The translations under genes and the position numbers were made by a program. A DNA stretch of 64,000 nucleotides. It comes from Agelas oroides. Taxonomy: Eukaryota > Porifera > Demospongiae > Agelasida > Agelasidae. This document shows, piece after piece, positions 33,633 to 45,082 of the stretch; the stretch's first letter is position 1; each line of letters starts with the position of its first letter. The stretch covers positions 4,944,274-5,008,273 of the forward strand of contig OX422200.1 of assembly GCA_949130485.1 (NCBI GenBank), written 5' to 3'. The notes under the pieces were generated by a model that was not told where the DNA came from, searched no databases, and worked only from the letters and a program-made list of their open reading frames with translations.

Positions 33633-36335
33633 GGGATCTCTGAACCATTGTTGGTAGGGATGTGCTTGGATGTTGCAATGGGCATGCAGTATTTGGCTGC
33701 ACACAACTTTGTTCACAGAAACCTTGCGGCAAGGAACTGCATGTATGTTTATTCAACCCTGCATTCATGCCACTAAAAATTTAGTTGTGCCTCAAGGTAT
33801 AGACTCTGGAACCCGGTGCTCGTAGGCTCCTCCCAGTTTTTTCCACCTACTGTCTGAACCTGGGATATTTTCTTATTTCTGTCACATTGCATCCATTACC
33901 TTCTGTTACAGTGTATAGCAGCTATTTATTACCGTATATAGCAAGCACCGTTTACTAAGCCATGTACCAGCCCTATAATCAAATGTGCAGCTACATAGTA
34001 TTTTAACTTCTTCAGGGTTGACTTCCAGTTTTGAGTGAGGGTTGCAGACTTTGGCCTACCATGGGATGTGTGTAACACTGACTATTACTGTTACACACAA
34101 AATGTGAGGCTGCCTGTACAGTGGATGTCTCTGGAAAGTCTCTATTATAATATCTTCAATGAGAAGACAGATGTGGTAAGTATGTGATATGCCTGTCTGT
34201 AGGAACTAGGAAGCTTTAGCTCAGCACTTACTTCATAATTTCGTATGCACATGCATATGATCCCTTGCCCCCTCATCTTGTGGTGCCTCTATTCACTAAT
34301 TACATTATTATGTTCATCTCAGTGAGTAAACTTAAGGGCTCAAAACCAGAGTGGTCTAACCACATCATCCACTGGTAGCTAGCTTAGCATTACAGAACAG
34401 ATATCATACATAACAGAGAAAACATCTGGCTAAGAAAAGATTTATGATAGGTTCTTAATTCAGCACATACTTTCATACCAGTATATGTAATAATGATAGG
34501 CTTCATAACTGGAAATGCCATGCTTAAAGCTATATAGGAGCCTCTATGGGCTCACAACTGGGCACATATCATACTGGTAGTATTGTAAGGCTGTGGGTAT
34601 CATAAATGGTATCATACCTGGAATGTCAGGCTGAAAGCTTATAGAAGATAATTCGTTATGTGGGCTCATGTTTAGGTGGTGGTGTATCACATGTTGGTGG
34701 GTATCCAGGTCCGTAGCCCCCCTTTTGGCCTCAAAAGATTTTATTCACCGCCCAGCTATAATTTTAAATTCCCATACCGTTTGTAAGTGGTCCATTGAGA
34801 ATCACCACTGTCCAACAAGTTTGGTTGCAGCTATGCACCCCGTTTGTTCATGGAGGACCAGCGGATGAATGCGGACTATGTGCGTAAGCGGTTTGCGCAG
34901 CTGCGATGTAAGGACGCGTGTAAATACGTGCATAAGTAAATCACTATTTCAGGTGCTCTAGAGTTCACCAGTTGTCCTGAACAGCCTGGAGTCATACATT
35001 CTTTCTGAAAATGCATGGTATATTATGGTAGTCCATAAGCATCTTGCTGTCCTATAAGCGTGAAGTTCTCCTGACATATTCTCTGCATACTATTTCAGCA
35101 TCTGTCGCCCCACCTGCTGTTTGGCCAACCGTAGTATTTCTTTCGTAGAAACTCAGGTGTCAGCTGGCTTATCAAATGCATATATGGACAGTCAAAAATT
35201 GGAGTCAATACTCTGCAAGCCATGTAGCTACTACAGCGTCCCAAAATGGCCTCAGAAGCAATCTCAGAGCATATAATTTCTAAACATTTCCTGGGTGAGC
35301 ATGCCCCCACACCTCCCTAGTCTTGCATGCATGCATACATACTCACCAGACACCCATGTAACCCCATTTATTATATGGGGTCCCAGTCTGGGTAGTATTG
35401 AGGGTTCTTTGACTCAACATGTTACAGCAGATTTTTGAGAGATTTTTAATGTGCTAGATATGATACAGTAAGAGAGACACTCAAATAGACCACTCTGGTT
35501 CCAAGCTTTTCATTAATTTATGCATATACACATGTGAAATAAGACTGTCTTGCTTATCTCTTAAAGTGGTCATTTGGTGTTGTCTGCTGGGAGATCTTCA
35601 GTCTTGGTGATGAACCCTACTCTGGGGTGGAAAATACAGATATTCCAAACTATATCAGCAATGGACACAGACTGAAGAAGCCCACGTTGTGTCATGATGA
35701 TCTGTAAGTGCTTCATGCTGCTGGTACACAGAAACCACAAACTGCTCCAAGCCTGTCATATACAACTATTGTAAAATAGCTTGGTACAATGGACGGTGAT
35801 TTAGCTAGGTGAAATCATTTCATCCCATACTGCAGGTACAAATCTATACTCTTCACCTGGCAATACCACCCAGGAGATCGCCCAACTTTTGACCAATTGG
35901 TGAAAGTTCTTGAATCCCATTACCAGCAAGACATGAACACTGAGCATGAGTACTTTGTGCTGGAGGAACCAGCAACAGCAGAACCCGACTATGCTAATGC
36001 AAAAGCCTATGATTCTGGTGATGCCATAAACAATGATGAACATGTATACATGGATCTTGAGTTTGAGAGTACTCAAGATAAGCCGAAATACATGAATGCT
36101 TCCATAATTGCTCAGAGCTCACCAATAGAAGCAAGTGAAGATGCTGAGAATGTGGAACCACTTGAATATGAAGTCCCTGTTCCTAACACTATCCCAAATA
36201 GCCCTCACCAGTTGGCAGAACAAGATTCTACATCAACCAACATTCTCTCAGTCTGCAACAGCCAATTACATGCCTTCAAACTCAGATGAACGTCTCTATT
36301 ATAATGTTGTTGAGCATCCTAAAGTAATGGTCTAG
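33633..36335 (+). pseudogene. RTK-like gene, copy B: kinase C-lobe and tail exons with stop and frameshift
   Basis: The exons correspond to copy A: 33633-33742, 34016-34175, 35567-35703 and 35836-36335. The catalytic loop again reads HRNLAARN (Asn codon 33720-33722). In the second exon the Arg codon CGA of copy A is TGA (34032-34034), which would stop the protein just before the DFG segment. In the last exon a 2-base deletion near 36250 shifts the frame, so the tail ends at 36289 as [11 protein letters not shown], without the last YYNVV tyrosines. Exon borders are otherwise intact. Copy B therefore cannot make a complete receptor. A protein with ectodomain, membrane segment and a partial kinase remains possible. 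A sequence error or polymorphism at 34032 cannot be excluded. Confidence 0.85.
34332..35512. mobile_element. Non-autonomous TIR element in RTK intron, copy B
   Basis: Duplicate of 1514-2694, bounded by the same CAGAGTGGTCTA / TAGACCACTCTG inverted ends. Small indels separate the copies, and no coding was seen. Confidence 0.6.
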
Positions 36336-36920
36336 GAGAATGTTTGTTGGCCATGAATACTTTATATAGTGCATCTTATAAATATTTTTTATACTGTATC
36401 TTGTAGCTACAAACAAGATGCAAAGAGGAGTATTTTGTGTACTGTACTTGTATAATATTCAAAGTACTAGGTGCAGAAGACACCTCTAAGCTTAATCATG
36501 ACATTATAACCACTCCTGATGATTAATAGTAGTCTCATGATCATTTCATAAGCAGCTCATGTCTAGTTGTGCATGCAGTGTACTGTGTGTCCTTGCAGAC
36601 TACAATGTTTGTACCATTGACCTCTCCACCACTTTTCTGCATTGCTGCTTAATTAGACTATGGTTGACTAGCAGCAACAGCTATCACTCCCCACCTAGCA
36701 ACACTGCATCTTCACCAATCATGTTTTACATATTTGCAAACCAGTGCTATTGCCAAGGATGTGTACTACAGAGTATATACTAATGCTGTTATTGGGGGAG
36801 CTCCTAGCCGGCTATGATCTTTTGGCGAGAGTCGGCAGGCTTCCTCCCTGATACAGCCTGAGGAGGGGAGAGGAGGGAGGAGTTGCTCCACACTAGCATA
36901 CTGGAGGATGAGGGGCAAGA

Positions 36921-36972
36921 GGGGAGGAGGAGGAGGAGGAGGAGGAGGAGGAGGAGGAGGAGGAGGAGGAGG
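36921..36972. repeat. (GGA)n microsatellite, copy B only
   Basis: About seventeen uninterrupted AGG units. They lie in a 200-bp stretch (36790-36985) that has no counterpart in copy A. Confidence 0.9.
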
Positions 36973-37371
36973 CTACCTCATCTGTATTGTCACCCCTTTA
37001 TGACTGTTCATGCTTATCTTTAAAGCATTACTGATCCAATATGAGCCACTTCCCAAACTATTAGGAATCTTTGAACCTCTTAACTCAGCGGTTCAGTTTA
37101 TCCCTATAGCTATGCTGCAGTACCTCTCAGCCAGACTGTTGTTTTGTCAAAAAGTATAGGGCATGCAAGAAGCACATACAAATTGAAAATTAATGTGAAG
37201 TAAAAGGAAAACTGCAGCAAGCATTAAGAAGGATATACTACATGTACTATATTCCACCTTAGCAACATAGCTATGCATTATCAAGAGAGAAAAGTTATTT
37301 TGCAAATAGTAAGCAAATGCATGATGGAAAATCACAGATCATGCTTGCAATGCTAAAGTCCAAATGTACTT

Positions 37372-38724
37372 TTAGAAATCGCTGTCAAAAGAATACCTGT
37401 CAAAAAATCTATGGAGTTTAACTCTTCTTTCAACATCTGAAAGTAGCTCTTTGCTCCAATAAACCAAGTTTCTTGTTATCGATACTTTATCAAAAGCCTT
37501 CTCCTCGCACATTTGAAGATAATCTTCAGGACAATCTATTTCCAAAAACTGACATATTTTAAGCATAGTTCCACGTGGCTTTTTGACAAAGTCAACATTA
37601 TGGATTTCCAATACATTCAGTTTCAGTGTCTCTGTCATGCTTTCTACAGCATTAACTTCTCGGAACACATTAATTGCACCAATCTGGAGTAATCGAGTAT
37701 TATTATACTTGTTAGTTTCAGTAGCAGTTTTAAGCCTCCTGCCAGCCCTATCTGTCACCTTATAAAGAAGATGGGTTGCAATCATGTCGTAAGGGTTCCT
37801 GACCACATGTATTGCTCGAATTGGTATCCTTATTGACTCCTTTACATGGTAAAAGCCCTCTTTAAATTGGTCTGGGAATCTGTAGTATGCCCATGATGTA
37901 AGTGCTGCATCTTTGTCACCAATAACTTGCAATTGCTTGTATCTTCCCTGCCATGGCGAATCTGTGTGCAGGGTGTACCCTTTCACATTATTTTTAGCTG
38001 TCCTCCAGCCAGACGTAGCTTGGTACCAACTGTCTTTATACAGCTCATTAAATAAAAATTCTTTATCCTGTAATTTGAAATTTTTTGACATATTTCCCTT
38101 CACCCATTCACCAAAAACATTGTATTGATGTGCTATAACTATGTTTGGGTGAGCATCCATCAGGCTGGCTATAATGCTGTGACCACTTCTGGGATAGCCA
38201 ATGAAGAACACAAACTTTTCTACATCCTCTACTGTCTGCTTGGAAAGAGGAATGAAGGGATGGGTTGACAATTCATCAGTTTCCGTCGCTACCAATGCTT
38301 TGCTTGTTTTCAGGGTTCTACTTGCACTCAGATACTTTGTGGATGATTTAGATGCCTTTATCTCCATTCTCACAGTTGGCCTTGTCTCTGACTCTTCATC
38401 AACATTTTCATTGTGGTCGTGAATGACAGATGGGGAGTTCCTAACTTTGCGGTTTGTCAATTCCTTAGTATGTGGAACATTGAGATCAAAATCTGGTACA
38501 TCATCAACATTTTCATGAACTTTATTGCGGACAGCTTGGGGGTTTCTAACATTGCGGTTTGACAATTCTTTAGCATGTGGAACATTGAGATCAACATCTG
38601 ATGATCTTATCTCACCTTCAATTTCATGGCTATTCGCCACTTGAATTCGAGTAACTCTGAGATGAAGAAATGCAACAGATATCAGAGCTAGTAGAGAAAG
38701 ACCAGTAGCTAGCTTATCACGCAT
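37372..38724 (-). CDS. Sulfotransferase-like type II membrane protein (ST1), copy B
   Basis: An intact intronless frame of 450 residues. The N-terminus MRDKLATGLSLLALISVAFL is a signal anchor after two charged residues, so the enzyme is probably Golgi-lumenal. A stem of about 140 residues contains two copies of a 35-residue unit, seen as VPHAKELSNRNVRN (48-61) and VPHTKELTNRKVRN (83-96). The catalytic domain begins near 168. FIGYPRSGHSIIASLMDAHP (174-193) is the 5'-phosphosulfate loop, and RAIHVVRNPYDMIATHLLYK (303-322) is the 3'-phosphate motif with conserved Arg and a helix. The C-terminus has the usual LNVLEIHNVDFV and LKICQFLEI segments. The family transfers sulfate from PAPS; the acceptor is unknown. 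It lies on the opposite strand to the RTK, 1.0 kb beyond that gene's end, and ST2 follows upstream in the same orientation. The copy A version is disrupted. Confidence 0.9.
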   Translation of the reverse strand: MRDKLATGLSLLALISVAFLHLRVTRIQVANSHEIEGEIRSSDVDLNVPHAKELSNRNVRNPQAVRNKVHENVDDVPDFDLNVPHTKELTNRKVRNSPSVIHDHNENVDEESETRPTVRMEIKASKSSTKYLSASRTLKTSKALVATETDELSTHPFIPLSKQTVEDVEKFVFFIGYPRSGHSIIASLMDAHPNIVIAHQYNVFGEWVKGNMSKNFKLQDKEFLFNELYKDSWYQATSGWRTAKNNVKGYTLHTDSPWQGRYKQLQVIGDKDAALTSWAYYRFPDQFKEGFYHVKESIRIPIRAIHVVRNPYDMIATHLLYKVTDRAGRRLKTATETNKYNNTRLLQIGAINVFREVNAVESMTETLKLNVLEIHNVDFVKKPRGTMLKICQFLEIDCPEDYLQMCEEKAFDKVSITRNLVYWSKELLSDVERRVKLHRFFDRYSFDSDF

Positions 38725-40169
38725 TTTGTATTATTTCTCAGCAATGCTACTCTTGCAGTAGCAACACAAGTACTGGATAGCAGTTATAGCATGCACTAAC
38801 AAACCACTATGTAACATTCCTCAGTTTCCCCGTGCAGGATATGTCCACATGAGGGACATACACTACACATTCTTTGTTACTGCACTGGCTACTAGGTATG
38901 AATACATAAATATGGAATGCAAACAAATGTGTATGCATAGTCTGAGAAACAGAATAGTAGTACAGTAATGCGTGATTAGGTTTTCCACATTCCTGCTGCT
39001 ATAAGTAGCTTCCAGGCAGGTACCAACAAATATGATGCAAGTATTTGTAGTTTACCATAGGTCAGTACATGGTAATAATGTGTGCTGGAGGTACCAATCA
39101 TATTGTGCCAGTTTATAGTAGAATGTATCAGAACCTCGATGTAATTGCCAAGCTCCCTATAGTGAGGCAGTGTAGTGAAATCACAGCCCACAACATACTT
39201 TAATTGCATGATGCACTGTGACCCAGTGGATGGTTAGACATGCAGTACCTGTGGGGTCAACACTCTAGATTTGCCAAGAACAACATGATTGGGAATGAGG
39301 CACTACACAATGTGCTGGAATAAACTTTGATGGTTAGAAGATTAAACACTGAGAAGTCACTTGGTACTTATAAACATTTGGTCCTTATGTGTGCAGCAGA
39401 GGCCATACATTAGTGAAGGATTGAGAGCAGAGAAGGGAGAGAGAGCCCAGGAGAGAGGAGGTTGGGAAGTGGAGAGAAGTAGAGAAAGGGCAGTATACAC
39501 CAACAACACACGTATAGCTAATCATCTCTTATGGCGGGCAAGAACCTATGTAGTCAGACATGTCATTGGGTTTACCATCAGGACATGTGTGGGAGGGTGG
39601 AAAGGGGAGAGAGGGAGAAGTATACTTGTATAGCAGCACTTGTATCACACCGTATTGCTACCCTTTTCTTGGTATAAAATCTGATGATTATTATTATTGC
39701 TATTCCAGTCAGGACAACAAAAGCAGTTGTTGGATGCTCTGGAATTTCAAGATCTGAGACGGAGTGTTGAGCACACATTTGTGTGAAGTTGCAATGGTCA
39801 CTTTTGTACCTGCATTCTTAGGAAATTTTATAACCCTGGTATATGGTAGAACTAACGTTCAAAAAGCTCCTACAAGTCTCATAATATGTATACAGACATT
39901 TAGACTTGACTGGACCACCAGCTTACAGAGACAGCCTTTGACATGAAGTTCTGGGAGGTGATGAATGAGCTAGGTCCTAATCATTCATGCTCAGAATCTG
40001 GATCACACAAAATGTGTATTATGTAATGTGTTGTAGCTAAAGACATATTATGCTCTCAGCTATATGAATGGGTTAATAATTCAACAGCTAGTGCCGATTG
40101 TTTATTCAAATATAATGATATGATATAGATTCTTCAACTACAGCATTTAATACATCACACAAAGTAATA
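38725..40169. other. Intergenic region between ST1 and ST2, copy B
   Basis: Corresponds to 11713-13427 without the foldback insertion; the undisturbed target is near 38873-38896. It has the same purine-rich patch at 39430-39630. No gene was seen. Confidence 0.6.
40101..40106 (-). terminator. Poly(A) signal for ST2 copy B
   Basis: AATAAA on the minus strand, about 64 bases past the ST2 stop codon, in a position conserved with copy A. Confidence 0.5.
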
Positions 40170-41333
40170 TTACACCCAGTCCGTTTTTTTCCACTGCAGT
40201 AGCTTTAATAGTGCTTTATTGTAGGGTTCAAAAGTATTCTGCAGTAGCTGCTTGTCTGATGTGGAGAGTTGTTGATGGACTGGAGTGTTTTCATACTTCC
40301 CTTTGTTGTACACATGAGTACCAATTTTATTACGCTCATTTTCTGGCATGGGCTTAAGTCCCAGAAACTGGAATACTTGTTTCATTATAATGCTTGTGTT
40401 TTGGTACATTTCTTCACTGTTTATCAGCAAGATGTTCTCTGATGGAAAATTGCACAGCCAGTTTGACAAGTGTATGTAGTAAAGTCCTTCAAATATCATG
40501 TTTTCTGATTGCTGAAATGTACAACGCATGTGTCTCCAGTTCTGTGTCAAAGTTGCGGCACTTACTTTTGAGGTCTTATTGAAGAAGGCCTTTAACTCTT
40601 CCTGAATAACTGAAGTGATTGCAGTTGATTTTGTTATCTTGTTTCCATATGCAGGCACCCTCACTCGCATTAAAAAATTGGATACAAACCTATCAACTGG
40701 ATTACGCAGTAGCATTACAATTCTTGCCTGTTTTCCACAAGCCCAAAATATTCGCTCAGGCACAAGGCAGTGGACCATGTATCCAACACTTGATTCACCA
40801 GTGATGACTCCTTTGGGAAAGTTTGACAAATACCATCTCCACTGGTTCGCACTCTCTGGCTTGTAGTGCTTACCCATGAAAAAGAACACCTCACCTACAT
40901 TTGGTCCTTTGAGTTTAGCACCTTTGAAATCTGGATGTTTGGAGATGTACTGTATCATTGATGTTGATCCACCCTTCCTTGCACCTGCTACAAATAGTCT
41001 AGGACAGTCATTATGAACGGGCGGAGTATTTACATATTTGGGATTAGTCATAATGGAACCAGGCGGACAGGTACGCAAATCAAAGTCTAAATCAGTGCCA
41101 AGTCGAGTCAGTGTTTTAGTTTTGTAACCTGGTGGTAGACTTGGGGGTCTTTGAGCATTGAACTCTGTCTTCTGTGTAGAAAAACCTGATATCTGAGTCT
41201 GGGGATGTCCATCCTTCACCAGCTTGAGCTCTCTTTTTGTGGTTTCTGGTTTGAATGTAATCCTGTCATATGTTAGCAGTAGAATTATGACGGTAACAGT
41301 GCAAAGCATGAACAATTTTGAAAATCTTGCCAT
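40170..41333 (-). CDS. Carbohydrate sulfotransferase-like type II membrane protein (ST2), copy B
   Basis: An intact intronless frame of 387 residues, the paralogue of 13428-14597. It starts MARFSKLFMLCTVTVIILLL, an anchor helix with a shorter cytoplasmic end than copy A. It retains GARKGGSTSMIQYISKHP (5'-phosphosulfate loop), GESSVGYMVHCLVPERIF, RIVMLLRNPVDRFVSNFL (3'-phosphate motif) and GLYYIHLSNWLCNFPSENIL. Differences from copy A are mostly conservative, with small in-frame indels (RVRVPAYGNKITK here versus RVRRGNKITK in A, and ENERNK versus DNKI). This pattern suggests that both copies stay under constraint. The heparan-sulfate-type sulfotransferase resemblance is from motifs only. Confidence 0.9.
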   Translation of the reverse strand: MARFSKLFMLCTVTVIILLLTYDRITFKPETTKRELKLVKDGHPQTQISGFSTQKTEFNAQRPPSLPPGYKTKTLTRLGTDLDFDLRTCPPGSIMTNPKYVNTPPVHNDCPRLFVAGARKGGSTSMIQYISKHPDFKGAKLKGPNVGEVFFFMGKHYKPESANQWRWYLSNFPKGVITGESSVGYMVHCLVPERIFWACGKQARIVMLLRNPVDRFVSNFLMRVRVPAYGNKITKSTAITSVIQEELKAFFNKTSKVSAATLTQNWRHMRCTFQQSENMIFEGLYYIHLSNWLCNFPSENILLINSEEMYQNTSIIMKQVFQFLGLKPMPENERNKIGTHVYNKGKYENTPVHQQLSTSDKQLLQNTFEPYNKALLKLLQWKKTDWV

Positions 41334-44120
41334 CTTGCTTGAGCATGCACACCATTCTAGAGTTCCAGTGTTTCTGCATGGATTGTAAGTTGTGTAAATG
41401 AAGATTACAATTCACAACTCTTTCATAGCTATCACATGTATTGTGGTTTAAACTTTCTCAGTATTATTATCTTTAGAAATGTATTATACATTGGTCTATG
41501 AATAGCAACTAGTTACACACAAAAAATACCTTGTTGCTTGATGTTGCTATCTTCAGCTCATGGCTTAGCTGTGTTGTGTTTGTCAACCACTAGATAGCAC
41601 CAATGGAAGTAGACTGGTATGCAGGAGGCCATAGAGATACATGGTAAAACCTGGTGGCTGTGTTGTAGCAACAGAGCTGTACAAAGTAGCTACTTTGAAA
41701 TTTGATACATTCCAAGATGAAGCTACCTATTTATGATGTACATAAGTTCTCCTTTTGGTGTTTTGATACTATTCCACAAGCTGCTGTAACTATTTTAAGT
41801 CTGACGGTTACTCAGTGGCTGATTAATGTTAAATTGCCAGAAACATTCATTATGTGGAATGATATGTGAAAATGATATGGATATAACAAAGTAAGCACAC
41901 ATTTGCAGCATCACATGTTCTCCTTGCCACCAGTGAGCCAAGAGCAGTTGTGTAGCTGGCTGAACAAAGGAAGAGGATATACCAGATCTGACAGCAACAC
42001 ACCACTTACACCTGTTGTGGTAAAGACTTCTAGAGCATTTGAACCAGATGCACTGGAACTGGTTCGAGAGATTAGGATACAAACTGTGACCCGAAATCAT
42101 GTGCTTACATTTCCAACAGATCTCTGTCACAGTGTAGGATGGAACACAGTTGCAATTCAGAAGTAAACTTCAAATTCAATATTATGATTCACAATTGGTT
42201 GGATGTGTTCCAAAAATTGTTGATGTTCCAATGGAAGTTGTTCCAATGTAGGTTGATGAATTTGCCACCCATGACCTCATTTGTATCAAGAGTGAGGGTC
42301 ATCATTTGTGTGATGCTGCTATCAACAGCATAATGATATCACTTGGTTTAGCAGGAGTCACCTCCATTTCGAGCCATTGGGACTAAGCATTACAATTTGT
42401 CAACACCAAGATGAATTTACCAATGCCACCAGAACATCCAGCTGCACACCATTAAGGGATGCCACCAGCCAAGACATATTTGCAGCATCACATGTTCTCC
42501 TTGCCACCAGTGAGCCAAGAGCAGTTGTGTAGCTGGCTGAACGAAAGAAGAGGATGACCAGAATCTGACAGCAACACACCACTTACACTTGTTGTGGTAG
42601 AGACTTCTAACCAGATGCACTGGAACTGGTTCGAGAGATTGGGATACAAACTGTGACCCAAGAGAAGAAACAATGTGCAAACAGATCTCTCACAATGCAG
42701 GAGGGAACACAGTTGCAATTCAGAAGTAAACTTCAAAAATTATGCATAATTGGTTGGATGTGTTCCAAAAATTGCATATGATTATACTATCAGGATATGT
42801 TCCATATATATGTACACTATGTTTCATACATCTGGTAAGGAAAACTCTTTTACTGCTTGTGCATAAATTTCCATGTTGCTGTTGGTTGAATGCTTCCCTT
42901 GAAAGGTATAGTTATAATGAGTAAAAAGCTGGCTGGAAGGTTAGGACTAATTCTGCAGTTGGTATTATATTGCTGGGAAATGCCACTTTCCACTGCAAAC
43001 TTTTGCTGACTCAACTCTAACAATGCTCATGTTAGCTAACAACATAGCCTTGGATGTTCTGCTTTTTTTCCGCCATCACCTTTACTGCTAACTCTTGCTA
43101 TTTCTTACAGCCACTGCTAGCTCTAATCCATCACTGCCGCCCACACTGCATACTTTCCGCTCAATTGACACTTTACATTCTTCAGTCATTCCTCCTTGGA
43201 AACCAACATTCATTCTACATCAGAGCCATCAACTAGCTTCCCTAGTCAAATTCTTCAGCCTTGACCACAGTGTCTTCAGCTGATATCACTGATCTATTTG
43301 TAGCAGTTAGCATGTCATGAAGAACAATTGTTGAATGCCACTAGATGTTCAACAACATTTCCATGGGAGCAACCCACTTCCTCCAACTTCTCGACTTTCT
43401 TTCATGATCTAGGTGCATATTTTGTTGCATGCGACCTTGCAAGTCTAGAGCAGCTCGATATGTGGGGAGGAGGACTGTAAGCCACCGATGAGCAAAATGT
43501 TGGGCCTCAAAGCAGTGGATAAAAAGGACAAGGAACGATTGTACTAAAGGAGTTCATGCAGGGAGCTGGAATTCTACCAGCAGACATGGGGATGAAGATA
43601 GTGGTGATAAAGGAAAACAACTGTGATGATAAGAGAGATATTACCTTGTGCACGCATGCATGTGCAAAGGGGTTGCCAAATCCCTCCGACTGTCTTCATC
43701 AATACTGCAGCGCTGCAGAGATGACGTCAGCACTTGAAACTACCCGTACCTACACACGCACCCTGAGATATGTACTTTGGTTCAGGGAGATCTATATCGA
43801 GGAACTAATTACTTCCCTGAAAATACTGTTGGAGCCACCCCAAACATAAGGATGACAGTATCAACACCTATCAGGAGATATCAAACAGCCAATTCAGGCT
43901 GTTCCTGTTGGTAACGCCGTGCATGTCAACTTTAGCCTCGTTTAGCCCCACACCCACCTCAAGCCCAGCCCATGCCCTTACCCCTGACTGCCCCCAGGAC
44001 CACTTAACCCTACTACCAGTGCAACTTCTCCCTGTAGCACTAGCTCCCAGCATGAAGAATCTTTATCCAGATCCCCACAAGTAGCACAACCCAGGACAAA
44101 TGGCCATCCCCCCTCCCCTC

Positions 44121-44166
44121 TAGTCTCGGAACCAGACCCTTGAAAAATCGTCTGGTTCCGAGACTA
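44121..44166. mobile_element. 46-bp palindromic insertion, copy B only
   Basis: TAGTCTCGGAACCAGAC and its exact complement GTCTGGTTCCGAGACTA are separated by about a dozen bases. Copy A (around 17110-17130) lacks it and reads straight through CTCCCCTCCC, and similar CTCCCCTC flanks both sides in B. This may be a minimal MITE or a deletion derivative of one. Confidence 0.65.
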
Positions 44167-44220
44167 CCTCCCCTCCCTCAACAATCCCCACGCACTAGGA
44201 AAAGGCACAAGTTACACAAC

Positions 44221-44898
44221 TAGCTAACATCCAGGGTACAAAGAATGCAGTCTTTGGGTAATTTAGTGGATTCTATGTATTTAACGAATTCCTTTGTGTC
44301 TTTTATGTAGGAGGGGAGTGACTGTTGGACCATCACAACCAGAAACTATGGGCCTAGCTGAGGGCGGGTTTTTACCCTAGCCTATGCAGGTTGCCCCCTA
44401 GTCTTGTGTTGGGTCTGGCCAGCTTGTCCCCTGTCACCACTGATGATGTAAGTTGCTTCAAAACATCTCGGCTTAGTATCAACACAGGTGCTGCTCATTT
44501 CATAACCAGTGATGTTAAATGCCATTCTTCCGAAAAGCCATGTTGATACTCGTCTTCTGTTCTTTGACTCGCATCTCCTTGTTTATTAGGCTCATGTGTC
44601 AGGAGCTTTGAGGGAGGTTGTTCTTATCACCAGGACGGTCAGTTTGGAAGTTCATGAATGCTGTCCTGGGTGATTCCTTCCAGAGAGGTGGGGTAGCAAG
44701 ACTCTAGCTTTTGCGATAAAAGCAAGTCCTCAGGCATACAATAAATCGGTGGCAGCTGAAGACAGTGAACGTAATGAAACTGAATCCCTCTCCAGCCACA
44801 ATGCAATGGAGAGCCCTTCATGTTGGTATCATCCACCTCCTGTTGGGTTAGTATTAAAATCTGTTTAGTGTAGTTAGTGTATTTTTACTTTCCTTGAC
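44221..44898. other. About 680-bp block present only in copy B
   Basis: In copy A the flanks are contiguous at about 17172 (GTTACACAATTATGCCAG). The block ends with AT-rich sequence. In its middle it has ACTGATGATGTAAGTTGCTT followed by AAAACATCTCGGC, a layout often seen near the 3' ends of LINE- and Penelope-like elements. No open reading frame is supported, and element class is uncertain. Confidence 0.45.
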
Positions 44899-45082
44899 CA
44901 TGCCAGTCTCATCTCAACCAATGAAAGCTACAATGTGTGTAGCAGTGTTGGTGCTCTCCATTCCAACACCCCAACTGCAGAGAATTCAACCACAGAGGAG
45001 CATTCATAGGAGAACCACCCACCATATCAACTAGAAAGAGGCGATTGGTGCTCGACTATGGCAGTGAACACAGTGAACTAAT

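Larger units (their letters stand above)
41334..45082. other. Repeat-rich intergenic tail, copy B (first part)
   Basis: Aligns with 14598-17350 of copy A but with several copy-specific changes. A partial local duplication places 41893-42190 and 42476-42745 as two copies of one segment found once in A (15497-15775). A palindrome lies at 44121-44166, and an extra block at about 44221-44898. Open frames here are not conserved between copies, so no gene is claimed. Confidence 0.55.
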
